Origin: Bacillota bacterium
Lineage (GTDB): Bacteria > Bacillota > Sulfobacillia > Sulfobacillales > Sulfobacillaceae
DNA length: 64,000 nt
NCBI GenBank assembly: GCA_021797825.1
Contig: JAJZZA010000008.1
Location: 1-64,000 of the forward strand
Direction of reading: 5' to 3'
In this document: piece after piece, positions 52,837 through 62,012 of the stretch
How positions within the stretch are numbered: the first letter of the stretch is position 1
How the letters are laid out: each line of letters opens with the position of its first letter
Program-made: the position numbers and the translations under genes
Notes under the pieces: generated by a model
What the model was told of the DNA's origin: nothing
The model's database searches: none
Seen by the model: the letters and a program-made list of their open reading frames with translations, nothing else

Positions 52837-54849
52837 CTAAGACGTGGCCAGCTGCACCTCGCGCACCTGCAGCAGACCGGTGGCAACCCCCAGCAATTCC
52901 GCCACATCCACCACTTTCAAGCGCTCCTCGAGACCCATCGCGGTCACCGAAGCCGAAAACATGGAGACGTCCTTCGGGCAGGCCACCACAAAATACGCCA
53001 CATCCGGCAATGCCAACGCTTCTTTGATGCGCTGGTTGGCCGGCCGTTCCTCCATCCCCGCCTCTTCCATCCAAATGCGCCCGCCGCCGGCTCCGCAGCA
53101 AAAGCTCTGCGTACCGTGGCGCGGCATCTCGATCAGGTCGACGCCCGTCCGCCGGATTAGGGCGCGGGGCGCTTCGGTAATGCGGTTCCAGCGGCCCAGA
53201 TAACACGGGTCGTGATAGGTCGCCCGCAGTCGCAACGGGGCCAGCGTCAAGCGGCCCTGTGCGACCAGCTCCCCAAACGCCTCGGTATAGTGCATGACCT
53301 TCGATTCGAAACCCAATTTCCGGTATTCGTTCTTTAAAGCGTTCAGCGAATGCGGGTCGGTCGTGAAGATCCGGTTGTATTGAGCTTTTTCCAACGCCTG
53401 GAGATTCTTGGCGGCCAGATTCTCAAACAGCCCGTATTCCCCAATCCGGAGCGCATCGTTGCCGGAGTTGACCTCCCCTTCATACAAGATACCAAAATCA
53501 ACCCCGGCCAGGTGAAGGAGTTGCGCGACCAGCCGGGTGAGGTCTTGGACCCGGGGGTCGTAAGCGGCGAAATCCCCCACAAACCATAGCCAATCCACCG
53601 GTTCCTTGCGGGCGTCCTTGATCGGAAAGTCAAGGCCTTTGGCCCACTGTGGCCGCTTGCGGGCGGGCTGGCCAAAGGAGTTCCCCTGCCGATCAAAGGC
53701 GACCAAGGCTTTTTGGGCGCCGGCATCCACCTCGCCGTCCTCGAGCAGGGCGGATCGCAGACCGACAATCTTGGGCACGTGCTCAATAAAGACCGGACAG
53801 GCCTCCTGGCAGGCGCCACAGGTGGTGCAGGCCCACAGTTCCTCGGGGCTCACCACGCCCCCGGCCAGAGCCGGCGCCGCCGGCGCCTCTTGCCACCCGC
53901 CGGCCGCGATACGTTCATTGAGGGCATCGCGCAACTTGAGAATCACCATCTTCGGCGACAGCGGCTGTCCCGCGGCATGGGCCGGACAGACCGCTTGACA
54001 GCGTCCGCATTCGGTACAGGTGTACAGATCCAAAATATCTTTCCAGTGAAAATCCTGAAAAGACCGCACCGCAATGCTCTCCTCGGGCACCTTCGGCACC
54101 AGTTCCCCCAACGGGCGCAAATTGCGCACAAAGATGTTGGGAACCGCGGAGAAAATGTGGAAGTGCTTGGAGTAGGGCAAATAGGCCAAAAACCCGAAGA
54201 CCACCCCGATATCCAAGAGATAGCCCAGGGTATAGCCCGCCCCCGCCGCCACCGGCGAGGTCCAGCCCAGCGCAATCCAAAGCCGACTCAACCCCCAGCC
54301 CAGAAAATGCGCGCGGGCCACCGGGTCGGGCACATGAAACACTTCCCGCGCCAAAAAGGGGTAGAAGGAGTCATGCACGATGATGCCGCTGACAATGGCG
54401 GTAATGAGTCCCAAGATTAAAAAGGCGTCTTTCTCGTCCGACCCGGCAAACCGTTCCGGTTTGATGACCACGCGGTTGTACACCGCCATGGCGATCCCCA
54501 CCAGCACCACCACGTCCCACACGTCGACTATCGTGGCCAGCACGGGACCGACGGTAAATCCAGGAATGAAAACCTCGCCGATCGTCTCCACAATGTCGAT
54601 CAGCAAGACTACGAATCCGCTGAAAATGAAAAAGTGGAGAATGCCCGAAAACGTGATCCGGAACATCCGGCGGTGGAGCAGAACATGCTCCACCACCGAC
54701 GCCAAACGCTCACCGACACGGTCTGTCCGCACAATCGGCCGGGCTTTTTTCATCACCCCGGCGATGGCCCGGACGCGGCGGCCGAACAGCGCCAGGCTGC
54801 TCAACAACATAACCGCGGTCAGCGCCTCCAACACCGTGCGCAAAACCAC
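52837..54849 (-). CDS. Membrane Fe-S oxidoreductase, ETF:menaquinone oxidoreductase-like (Emo)
   Basis: 670 residues. Residues 1-260 contain five or six membrane helices of NarI-like type with several His; then two [4Fe-4S] motifs, CTECGRCQAVCP near 279 and CTTCGACQEACP near 345; then two HdrB/HdrD-type Cys-rich (CCG) segments, the second with DPCYLGRW and FCCGAGGG near 600. This fused layout is that of Emo, which passes electrons from EtfAB to menaquinone. The GTG start overlaps the EtfA stop (TAGTG), so the three genes are coupled. Confidence 0.88.
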   Translation of the reverse strand: MVLRTVLEALTAVMLLSSLALFGRRVRAIAGVMKKARPIVRTDRVGERLASVVEHVLLHRRMFRITFSGILHFFIFSGFVVLLIDIVETIGEVFIPGFTVGPVLATIVDVWDVVVLVGIAMAVYNRVVIKPERFAGSDEKDAFLILGLITAIVSGIIVHDSFYPFLAREVFHVPDPVARAHFLGWGLSRLWIALGWTSPVAAGAGYTLGYLLDIGVVFGFLAYLPYSKHFHIFSAVPNIFVRNLRPLGELVPKVPEESIAVRSFQDFHWKDILDLYTCTECGRCQAVCPAHAAGQPLSPKMVILKLRDALNERIAAGGWQEAPAAPALAGGVVSPEELWACTTCGACQEACPVFIEHVPKIVGLRSALLEDGEVDAGAQKALVAFDRQGNSFGQPARKRPQWAKGLDFPIKDARKEPVDWLWFVGDFAAYDPRVQDLTRLVAQLLHLAGVDFGILYEGEVNSGNDALRIGEYGLFENLAAKNLQALEKAQYNRIFTTDPHSLNALKNEYRKLGFESKVMHYTEAFGELVAQGRLTLAPLRLRATYHDPCYLGRWNRITEAPRALIRRTGVDLIEMPRHGTQSFCCGAGGGRIWMEEAGMEERPANQRIKEALALPDVAYFVVACPKDVSMFSASVTAMGLEERLKVVDVAELLGVATGLLQVREVQLATS

Positions 54850-55814
54850 TAGCCCGCCCTCCCCTGCAGCTTTTCCGCCAGCACCGGCATCAGCTCGAGG
54901 ATGTCGACGGCCGCCCCAAAATGGGCCACCTCGAATATCGGCGCCGATTCGTCGCTGTTGACGGCAATAATCAACTCCGCATCTTTCATCCCTTGCAGGT
55001 GTTCGGGGGCCCCGCTAATGCCCATCGCCAAGTAGGCTCTGGGTTTCACCGTCTGGCCGGATTTGCCCACCTGGCGGGATCGGGGCAGCCAGCCGGCATC
55101 GACCACCGGGCGCGAACAGCTCACCACCGCGCCCAGGCTTGCGGCCAGTTCGTCCGCCAGTTCCAGGTTTTCCGGGCCTTGGATGCCCCGCCCCACGCTG
55201 ACCAAAATATCGCTGCGGGTAATATCCACGTCGCCTCCCGACTCCGGCATAATCACCTGCAGCAGTTCCACTTCGGGAGCCGGCTCCGCGACCGCCGCCG
55301 CGACCGCCGGGGAACCGCCGGCGCTGGCGGCTGGCCACGATCCGGGGATCGCGGTGATGATGCTGCCGGTCACCGGCACCTCCACCTCGGCCAACAGCTT
55401 GCCGCCGTAAATCTGGCTTAGCGCCACCACCTGCCCATCCTGCACCGACAGCCCCGTGCAATACCCCACCATCGGCTGGCCGCTGAAAGAGGCCAGCGCC
55501 GCACCCAGATCCATGCCCAGCGTCGTGTTGGACAACATCACCAAACTCGGCGCCTGCTCTTTCAGCAGACTGGCCAGCGCCCGTTCATAGACCCGTGGCG
55601 AATAGACCTCGGCGGCCGACCCGGTCACCGCAATCGCCGCATCGGCGGCGGCGCCCGCCAGCGCCGATGCCGCTTGTCCGCCGAATCCCACCGCCGTCAC
55701 GGTGGTGCCCAGGGCATCCGCCACCTCCCGGGACTTGGTTAACAACTCCTGCGAGGCGTCCGCCACGCGGCCCGCCTCCAATTCGGTCACCACCACAATC
55801 GGCCCCATCGTCAT
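54849..55814 (-). CDS. etfA: Electron transfer flavoprotein alpha subunit
   Basis: 321 residues. The C-terminal FAD domain is recognisable: SVGRGIQGPENLELADELAA near 207, SRQVGKSGQTVKPRAYLAMG near 253, GISGAPEHLQGM near 272 and VNSDESAPIFEVAHFG near 290. Forms a heterodimer with EtfB. The ATG at 55814 overlaps the EtfB stop (TGATG). Expected to accept electrons from the sHdr complex or lipoamide and hand them to Emo. Confidence 0.93.
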   Translation of the reverse strand: MTMGPIVVVTELEAGRVADASQELLTKSREVADALGTTVTAVGFGGQAASALAGAAADAAIAVTGSAAEVYSPRVYERALASLLKEQAPSLVMLSNTTLGMDLGAALASFSGQPMVGYCTGLSVQDGQVVALSQIYGGKLLAEVEVPVTGSIITAIPGSWPAASAGGSPAVAAAVAEPAPEVELLQVIMPESGGDVDITRSDILVSVGRGIQGPENLELADELAASLGAVVSCSRPVVDAGWLPRSRQVGKSGQTVKPRAYLAMGISGAPEHLQGMKDAELIIAVNSDESAPIFEVAHFGAAVDILELMPVLAEKLQGRAG

Positions 55815-56581
55815 CAGCTCCTTATCAGCTTGCGATCATCCAGCAGCGCGACAATCTGCTCCGCCACCGCCTCCGGATCGCCCTCCCACATCACCGCGCG
55901 CCCGGCCGCTTGCGGTTTAAACAACCGGCGCACGGCGGCGGTCGGGACCTCCGGCAGTTCCCCCTCGACCTCCTCCAAGGATGCGCTCTTGGTCACCTGA
56001 CGGACCTTGGCGATGGTGACGTAACGCGGCGGCTTGCGAGCCGCCTGAATTCCCAAAAGAGCCGGAGTGGCCAAGCGCAACTCCGCCATCCGCCCGGCGG
56101 AATATTCTTGCAGACAGCGCACGTGCCCGCCCGCGACCGCCACTTCGCGCACCACCGAGGCATGGGGAACATCCAGGTGCCCGGCCACCAAACCCGCCAC
56201 CTGGCCGTCCACGTCGTCAATCGCCTGCACCCCGGTGAGGATCAAATCGTATCCGGCGGTCTTAAGATATTCGGCCAGCACCGCCGAGCGGGCGCGGTTG
56301 GGCAGATCGCGCCCGAACTCGCCGACAATTTTGACCGCGCGATCGGCCCCCTTGGCCAAAGCGGTGTAAAGCATGCTGTCCACGTCACCGGTATCCACTG
56401 CCACCGCCGTGACCTCGGCCTGCCCCATCTCGTCCTTGACCAACAGCGCCTCCTCCAGCGCCTGATCGTCCCACTCGCTGGGAATAAAGCTCAGCTCGTC
56501 GACCGCCAGTTGACCCTCGTCCGTCAACTCCAAATCTTCGACCAGATCGGGAACATCTTTCATCAGCACCGCTATCTTCAT
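55814..56581 (-). CDS. etfB: Electron transfer flavoprotein beta subunit
   Basis: 255 residues, AMP- or FAD-binding small subunit. Starts MKIAVLMKDVPDL, has NDxDxxALEEALxLK-type WDDQALEEALLVKDEMG near 41, LTGVQAIDDVDGQVAGLVAG near 117 and the recognition-loop region near 190. The ATG overlaps the stop of the preceding GAF-like gene (ATGA). Confidence 0.93.
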   Translation of the reverse strand: MKIAVLMKDVPDLVEDLELTDEGQLAVDELSFIPSEWDDQALEEALLVKDEMGQAEVTAVAVDTGDVDSMLYTALAKGADRAVKIVGEFGRDLPNRARSAVLAEYLKTAGYDLILTGVQAIDDVDGQVAGLVAGHLDVPHASVVREVAVAGGHVRCLQEYSAGRMAELRLATPALLGIQAARKPPRYVTIAKVRQVTKSASLEEVEGELPEVPTAAVRRLFKPQAAGRAVMWEGDPEAVAEQIVALLDDRKLIRS

Positions 56582-57132
56582 GTCTCCCCCTCCATTGCCG
56601 GGTTTTTGCTTGCAGCTGCCATCCGTTCCGGCCAGCGCCCGGCCAGCCGGTCCGCCACTTCCATCGCCAATTGCGCTTCCGCCAGCCCAATCCGACCGGG
56701 CTCTGACGACCGGGCTTCCAACACTGCCGTCAACACGCCGGACCGAACAACGGGAATCGCCAGCGTCTGCACCACTCCCACCGCGCCACCCGGATGGCCC
56801 AACACCCCCGCCGCCTCATCGGCCAGATGCAGGGCCCGTTCGCGGGCTGCCAATCCCACCGCCGCCGAGCCCCAGTCGACCAGCGGCCCACCCGGTATCC
56901 CGGTGTTATGGGCCAGCCAGAGGGGCGCTCCCGGACGTTGCGCGATATAGACCCCGACCCCCGCGGGAGGCCCCAACCACCGTCCCAACACCATGGTGAC
57001 CGCAGCCAGTTGTCCGTGCCACGGAACCTCGCCCAGCTCCCCGACCCGGTCGACCAGAGCCAGCACCGCGGCCGGCGGCGCCTCGGGGGTCAATGCCGCC
57101 AGGCTGCGCCACCAGTCGTCGGCCGGACTCAT
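56578..57132 (-). CDS. Small GAF-like domain protein in the sulfur cluster
   Basis: 184 residues, no Cys and no transmembrane helix. Pattern from about residue 45 to 165 (GVGVYIAQRPGAPLWLAH..., GVVQTLAIPVVRSGVLTAVL, then AQLAMEVADRLAG) fits a single GAF domain as used for ligand sensing. There is no output domain. The ATG at 57132 overlaps the DsrE stop (TGATG) without its own ribosome site, so its level is tied to DsrE. Possibly a small-molecule sensor or a scaffold; function unknown. Confidence 0.6.
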   Translation of the reverse strand: MSPADDWWRSLAALTPEAPPAAVLALVDRVGELGEVPWHGQLAAVTMVLGRWLGPPAGVGVYIAQRPGAPLWLAHNTGIPGGPLVDWGSAAVGLAARERALHLADEAAGVLGHPGGAVGVVQTLAIPVVRSGVLTAVLEARSSEPGRIGLAEAQLAMEVADRLAGRWPERMAAASKNPAMEGET

Positions 57133-57512
57133 CAAAAGGAGATGACGACGTCGGCCGCGAGCGCCATCTCATTCAAAGCGGTGCCCCCCACCACGCCTTC
57201 GATTTCAATCAAGTCGCCCACTTCCGCCTCCACCAAATCCAGACTGGGTGCGCACACATAGAATTTCACCCCCGCCTCGCGGGCTTGGTCGATGAAAAAC
57301 TGCAGGGTCGAGCTTTGCCCGGTCTGCTTGATGCGCAGATTCTCGGCCACGCCCTTTTTCAAGAGACTTGACGCCGTGATGGTAAACACCATGACCGATT
57401 CGTGGTCCATCAAAGCCGCCGTGGTAGCCAGAAAGAACGGCGAGGCCGAGCGCTCCGGCGATTCTGCCCCGGTGGTCAACACATACAGGAACTTCTTGGT
57501 TTCATCCGCCAT
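57132..57512 (-). CDS. DsrE-family sulfur carrier protein
   Basis: 126 residues. DsrE-like fold with KKFLYVLTTGAESPERSAS at the start and GVKFYVCAPSLDLV with the probable active Cys at 87. In sHdr organisms DsrE3-type proteins trade persulfide sulfur with TusA and the complex. Cytosolic; not membrane-bound DsrE2, which has helices. ATG at 57512, 17 bases after the TusA stop. Confidence 0.88.
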   Translation of the reverse strand: MADETKKFLYVLTTGAESPERSASPFFLATTAALMDHESVMVFTITASSLLKKGVAENLRIKQTGQSSTLQFFIDQAREAGVKFYVCAPSLDLVEAEVGDLIEIEGVVGGTALNEMALAADVVISF

Positions 57513-57529
57513 CGTAATCCTCCCGCCGG

Positions 57530-57769
57530 TTATTTCGCGCGACGCAGCAAGAATCGATATACCGTTCCGTTCTGTTCCGACAACATCAACTCATGGCCGG
57601 TGGAGTTGGCAAAAGCTTTAAAATCCGCTAACGATCCCGGATCGGTGCACAACACTTCCACCACCTCGCCCAACTCCACGGTTTGCAGCCCTTTTTTGGC
57701 CTTGAAAATGGGCATCGGGCATGCGAGCCCCTTCGCATCCACCACCAACGACACGGTTTGTGCTTCCAT
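57530..57769 (-). CDS. tusA: TusA-family sulfurtransferase
   Basis: 79 residues from the ATG at 57769 (AAAGGAGAAGG upstream). DAKGLACPMPIFKAKKG holds the CPxP motif, with the persulfide-carrying Cys at 17. Serves as sulfur donor hub for the DsrE protein and the sHdr complex. The 180 bases before it hold no recognised gene. Confidence 0.93.
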   Translation of the reverse strand: MEAQTVSLVVDAKGLACPMPIFKAKKGLQTVELGEVVEVLCTDPGSLADFKAFANSTGHELMLSEQNGTVYRFLLRRAK

Positions 57770-57949
57770 CGTGCAGTCCTTCTCCTTTCCGCTTCCCCCC
57801 ACCCGCTGCCATCCCCCGACGACGCAGCGCGGGCGACTCTGCGGGTAGTTCCCTACCGTTGACCGCGGCCACCCGAACCCCCGGCTTAAGCGGACACCCC
57901 ACGCCGATTCCCATCACTCCGGGACACCCTTCGCGCTAGACCAAATCCG

Positions 57950-58411
57950 CTACTCGGGGGCGGGCGCGCATCGCAGACAGGTGAGCTTTTCCGCCGCCAG
58001 TTTGGCCTGGTACGCCGCAACCGCCGCCTCCCCGAACTTCAAACCCAATTCCGCCCACGCGCCGGGCGGGGCTTCGGGCAAAAAGGCGAGCAACCAGCCC
58101 GCCCCGTACGGGTCCCGGTTGATCAGGTTCGGATCCGCCAGCACGTCGGGATTGGCCTGCACGATGGTGCCGGCCAGCGGAGCGGGAACCGGGCCCACCC
58201 ACTTGCCGGATTCCACCGTCGCCATGCTTTTGCCAACCCGCACCGTCTTGCCCTGGCGCACCCGCACCTGCAAGATGCGGCCGGCCCGCGTCTGCGCCGG
58301 ATCGGTCATGCCCATCCGCACGGTGCCGTCCGGACTCGGGCCAATCCATACATCCTGCTCGACATCGAACCATAGTCCGTCCGGCACCTCGCAGGCAAAG
58401 ACCAAAGCCAT
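57950..58411 (-). CDS. Lipoate-binding protein (LbpA type), copy 2
   Basis: 153 residues, GcvH-like lipoyl domain. Modified Lys at 70 in ATVESGKWVGP. Cys 7 near the start and a C-terminal LTCLRCAP with two Cys, a pairing also seen in copy 1. LbpA proteins are lipoylated partners of sHdr in sulfur oxidation, and differ from GcvH by these features and by gene context. ATG at 58411 after AGGAGG; 35 bases after the stop of copy 1. Confidence 0.9.
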   Translation of the reverse strand: MALVFACEVPDGLWFDVEQDVWIGPSPDGTVRMGMTDPAQTRAGRILQVRVRQGKTVRVGKSMATVESGKWVGPVPAPLAGTIVQANPDVLADPNLINRDPYGAGWLLAFLPEAPPGAWAELGLKFGEAAVAAYQAKLAAEKLTCLRCAPAPE

Positions 58412-58446
58412 GGGGGTCCTCCTCTCGGTCCCCTGCCATCCTCAGC

Positions 58447-58887
58447 CTATTGATGGCACGAAATTCCTTCTCGCTCCAGCTTCTCCCGGTACTGCGCAAT
58501 CCCGTCGGCACCGGTGGCCAATTGCTGGCGATCGGCCTCCCAGTCACTGGGTTCGACCCGCACCAGCCAGCCGGCCCCGTAAGGGTCCTGATTAATGATG
58601 GTGGGAGACCCTTTGAGGGTTTCATTGATCGCCACCACCTTGCCTGCCACCGGGGTCGCGACGGTTCCCACCCATTTGCCGCTCTCCACCGTGCCGGCAC
58701 TCTTGCCGCGGGCCAGCGTTTTGCCCAAGGCGCGAATGCTCACCACAATGATTTTGCCGGCCAGGCTCTGAGCCACATCGGTCATGCCGACCACCACCGA
58801 ACCATCAGCCTCCGGTCGCGCCCAGACATGCTTGTCGGGCCAGTAAAAAAGCTCCTCCGGCAGACGGCACCCGTTTACCTCGCTCAC
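58447..58887 (-). CDS. Lipoate-binding protein (LbpA type), copy 1
   Basis: 146 residues from the GTG at 58887, 8 bases after AAAGGAGG. Modified Lys at 71 in TVESGKWVGTV, Cys 7 (VNGCRLP) and a C-terminal GISCHQ. Similar to copy 2 over most of its length (shared MTDxAQ, GKWVG, NQDPYGAGWL), so the pair arose by duplication. Lies directly after the HdrD-type subunit gene. Confidence 0.9.
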   Translation of the reverse strand: MSEVNGCRLPEELFYWPDKHVWARPEADGSVVVGMTDVAQSLAGKIIVVSIRALGKTLARGKSAGTVESGKWVGTVATPVAGKVVAINETLKGSPTIINQDPYGAGWLVRVEPSDWEADRQQLATGADGIAQYREKLEREGISCHQ

Positions 58888-58947
58888 CAAATCGGCCTCC
58901 TTTGACGCTCTTTGCACGCACCGCCTACCGCCCGCAGACGGCCGGCG

Positions 58948-60228
58948 TCAAACCCTGGCTTCTACCAATCCCATCGACTGGGCCAACAGCTCGGCAATGT
59001 CCACCACTTGCAGCAGTCCCGCGTTGCCGGTCGACTTGACCGCGTCCTCAAACCGTGACACTTCGTAGGGACAGGTCACCGCCAGCACCTCGGCCCCCCA
59101 TTCCAGCGCTTCCTGCACGCGTCTTTCGGAGAGGCGCATGCCGACGTGTTCCGAGGTGAAGCCGTCCATCCACATGCCGCCGCCGCCGCCCCCGCAACAA
59201 TAGGAATTCTCCCGGCAGCGGCCCATTTCAACCAGTTCCAGCCCGGGAATCGCCTGCAGCAGCTCGCGCGGCGCGTCGTACTCCCCGTTGTGCCGGCCCA
59301 GATAACACGGGTCGTGAAACGTCACCCGCCGGTTAATCGGGTGGATCAACTCCATCTGCGCAATGCGCGGCACCAGATACTGGGTGTAATGCAGCGTCGT
59401 CCAGTCTCCGCCGTGTTTGGGATACTCGTGCCGAAAAGCGTTGAACGCGTGCGGGTCGGTTACCATGACGGTATTGAACGCATACTTGGACAGCACCTTG
59501 ATGTTGTGCTCGGCCAGCATCTCGAACAGACCCGCCTCGCCCGCCATGCGCTGCGAATCGCCCGAGCATTTCTCCTCGCTGCCGAGGATGCCGAAGTCCA
59601 CCCCGAGCGCGTGGAGCACGCGCGCCAGCGCCACCGAGGCGTCTTTCCCGCGCGGATGGTAAGCCGGGTAGCATTCCACGAACCAGAGCACGTCGACCGG
59701 CGCCTTTAATTGGCTCATAATCGGCACCGGCACCTCCGCCCGCCTGATCCAGTCGGCCCGTTTACGGGCCGGCTCACCCAGCGGGTTGCCGTAGCGCGCC
59801 GTGTTTTCAAAGGCAGTAAGCAACTCCTGCGGAGCTCTGCCGTCGGCCACCGCCTGTTCGCGCACCGCCGGCATGATGCTAATCATGTTCACCTCCTTCG
59901 GGCAGACCCTGAGGCAGTTGGAACAGGTGGTGCACAGCCATAAGTCGGGGCTGTCCAACAAGTCGATTCCCAACTGGGTGCGACGAAACACCTTGCGGGG
60001 CGAATAATCCCCTCCCGCCGTGTCGACCGGGCAGACCGCGGTGCATTTTCCGCACTGATAGCAGTATCCCAGCGATTGCGCACCATCAATGGCGGTCACC
60101 GCGTCCAGTGCGGACAGGTCATATTCGGAGATGACCCGTGGCTCGAACATGCGGTTGGCTGAAGCGGTTAGCGTCACGCCGTTGACCACGGCCACATCCA
60201 ATTCAATCGGTTTGGCCTTTTGCGCCAA
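58948..60228 (-). CDS. sHdr Fe-S subunit, fused HdrC2-HdrB2 / HdrD (B3) type
   Basis: 426 residues. N-terminal part has two classical [4Fe-4S] motifs, CYQCGKCTAVCP near 56 and CTTCSNCLRVCP near 99; C-terminal part is HdrB/HdrD-like with a degenerate first Cys-rich half (ECYPAYHP) and a second half with DPCYLGRH near 307 and YCCGGGGGG near 343. Soluble, unlike Emo with which it shares this layout. It starts at a TTG (60228) after GGGAGGGG and overlaps the upstream gene by 26 bases. Expected catalytic or electron-transfer subunit of the sulfur-oxidising heterodisulfide-reductase-like complex. Confidence 0.88.
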   Translation of the reverse strand: MAQKAKPIELDVAVVNGVTLTASANRMFEPRVISEYDLSALDAVTAIDGAQSLGYCYQCGKCTAVCPVDTAGGDYSPRKVFRRTQLGIDLLDSPDLWLCTTCSNCLRVCPKEVNMISIMPAVREQAVADGRAPQELLTAFENTARYGNPLGEPARKRADWIRRAEVPVPIMSQLKAPVDVLWFVECYPAYHPRGKDASVALARVLHALGVDFGILGSEEKCSGDSQRMAGEAGLFEMLAEHNIKVLSKYAFNTVMVTDPHAFNAFRHEYPKHGGDWTTLHYTQYLVPRIAQMELIHPINRRVTFHDPCYLGRHNGEYDAPRELLQAIPGLELVEMGRCRENSYCCGGGGGGMWMDGFTSEHVGMRLSERRVQEALEWGAEVLAVTCPYEVSRFEDAVKSTGNAGLLQVVDIAELLAQSMGLVEARV

Positions 60229-60922
60229 AGTGCTTCCCCTCCCATCGCGTGAGACCCAACAGCGTTCTTATCACTACCGGCAAGGGCGGCAAGACCTTGG
60301 TAAATTCCTCGGTCATTTTCCACGCCGCCATGGTAAACATGTAGACCGCGTATACGGATGCCAGGGCCACCGCCGGCCGGTAGCTCTCCTCGACATCATC
60401 CAGCCGATGGGTCAAAGCCAGTACCGAGCCGAGATACCGGGTCGCGTCCCCCATTAAGCGGTACGTTGCCGCCAAGCCGCCCGCGTTAAGAATTCGCGTC
60501 GGATCGTCAACAATCAAGAGCAGCGCGCCGGTCCGGTTGTCGGGGCGATAGATCCACCGCGCCCACCAAACCAACTCGGGGTGGCCCGCGTGCAGCCAAT
60601 AGGTCACCCAGTCGGTCAGCCAGGGCGGGCGCTCAGGCACCCTGGCCAGGTCCGCCATGACCCGGTCCCCGTCTCCCGCCCTGATCCCCGGCAGGAGGCG
60701 GTTAAGCTCGGGTTGCCAGCGCTGGCGCGTTTCGGCCCGGAGTTTGCGCCCGACGGGCGTCCTGTCCCACAATGCCGGCCATCCCGGCCAGTCCACTTGC
60801 AGCGCCCGGGTGCGCCGGGCCATCGCCTCGGAGACAGCCGACAGATAGTCGGACGAAAAATACGGGGTGGCTTTGTCGAGGAATTGCCTCAGCGCCTCCG
60901 CGTCGATGACCGGAGTCGCCAT
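60203..60922 (-). CDS. Conserved hypothetical protein of the shdr cluster (Hyp)
   Basis: 239 residues, no Cys, rich in Trp, Arg and Ala; largely helical with a hydrophobic stretch VALASVYAVYMFTMAAWKM near 195. In type I sHdr clusters a gene of unknown function (hyp) lies between shdrA and shdrC2B2, exactly the position found here. ATG at 60922 overlaps the HdrA stop (TGATG). No function known. Confidence 0.7.
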   Translation of the reverse strand: MATPVIDAEALRQFLDKATPYFSSDYLSAVSEAMARRTRALQVDWPGWPALWDRTPVGRKLRAETRQRWQPELNRLLPGIRAGDGDRVMADLARVPERPPWLTDWVTYWLHAGHPELVWWARWIYRPDNRTGALLLIVDDPTRILNAGGLAATYRLMGDATRYLGSVLALTHRLDDVEESYRPAVALASVYAVYMFTMAAWKMTEEFTKVLPPLPVVIRTLLGLTRWEGKHFGAKGQTD

Positions 60923-61986
60923 CAGACCAGCGCACGGGCCAGGCGGTTTAACAGGCCTACCGCCTTGGCCGCGGCCATCCCTCCCATGGAGACACTGTCC
61001 TCGATATCCTTTGGCCCCGCCGCGGCGCCGGCCACGAACACCCCCGCGACCGGCGTGCTAACGGTATCGAGCGGCTCGCCGACGGTTGCCAGGAAACCGT
61101 GCGGCTCGCGCGGCAGGCCAAAGATTTGCCCCATCTGCAGGGTGCCGCGCGACGGCTCCATCCCCACCGACAAAATGACCAGATCCATGGTGACCTCCAT
61201 CGGCCGGCCCATGGTGGTGTCTTCGCCCTTGATGAGCAGTTTGTCGCCCTTTTTGATAATCTCGGTCACGATCCCGCGAACGTAATTAACCTTATGCTCC
61301 TCTTGCGCCTTCCAGTAGATCTGGTCTTCCCAGAATCCGTACATGCGCATGTCGATATAGAAAATGAAGATCTTGGCGTTGGGCAGCATACGCTTGATTT
61401 CAATCGATTGCTTCGACGCGATGCCGCAACAGACTTTGGAGCAGTAGGTGTTGCCGATCTGGCGGTCGCGGGAGCCCACGCACTGAATAAAGGCCACCCG
61501 TTCCGGCGGTTCTCCCGTGGACGGGCGCACCATGCGGCCATTTTGCATCATGTGCTCGGCATCAACCAGGGTCACGACGTCGTCGTACTCGTAGTAGCCG
61601 TACATCTGGGTTTCGCGGCCGGGATCGAAATGCGAAAAGCCGGTGGCCACGATGACCGCCCCCACCTCTTCTTCCGTGCGCTGGCCGTCCGCATTCTCCA
61701 GGGTGACCCGGAAATGGCCCGCTTCGCCCTCGCTGGCTACGACCCGGGTCTCAAGCCGGACGTCCACTAACGGATGGCTGTTAATGCCATCCAGCATGGC
61801 GCGCATGACGTCCCCGGTTTCCCGCAAGTGCGGCGTGAGGGTGGCGTAGTGCTCGTACGGGGTTCCGCCCAACTGCCCTTTGGATTCGACCAGCAGCACC
61901 TGCCTATCCAGATCCGCCACCCCGCGCGCCGCCTCCAGACCTGCCGGGCCCGCCCCGATAACCATCACGCGTTCGCTCAGAGACAT
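60922..61986 (-). CDS. sHdrA-type FAD-binding subunit
   Basis: 354 residues, much shorter than methanogen HdrA and like sHdrA of sulfur oxidisers. FAD-binding VMVIGAGPAGLEAARG at the start and ESKGQLGGTPYEH near 40; the Cys-containing core CVGSRDRQIG...YCSKVCCGIA near 175-195, which in this family holds a cluster; GVFVAGAAAGPKDIEDSVSM near the end. ATG at 61986 after GGAGAG; the longer frame to 62031 lacks a site. FAD is the likely point of electron bifurcation or transfer to the Fe-S subunits. Confidence 0.92.
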   Translation of the reverse strand: MSLSERVMVIGAGPAGLEAARGVADLDRQVLLVESKGQLGGTPYEHYATLTPHLRETGDVMRAMLDGINSHPLVDVRLETRVVASEGEAGHFRVTLENADGQRTEEEVGAVIVATGFSHFDPGRETQMYGYYEYDDVVTLVDAEHMMQNGRMVRPSTGEPPERVAFIQCVGSRDRQIGNTYCSKVCCGIASKQSIEIKRMLPNAKIFIFYIDMRMYGFWEDQIYWKAQEEHKVNYVRGIVTEIIKKGDKLLIKGEDTTMGRPMEVTMDLVILSVGMEPSRGTLQMGQIFGLPREPHGFLATVGEPLDTVSTPVAGVFVAGAAAGPKDIEDSVSMGGMAAAKAVGLLNRLARALV

Positions 61987-62012
61987 GCTTAAGGCTCTCC
62001 TCCCTCGGCCGT

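Noticed and set aside
57770-57949. Small frame between the lipoate-binding protein and tusA
   Set aside because: Possible translations have no ribosome site and continue into tusA in another frame; nothing supports a gene.
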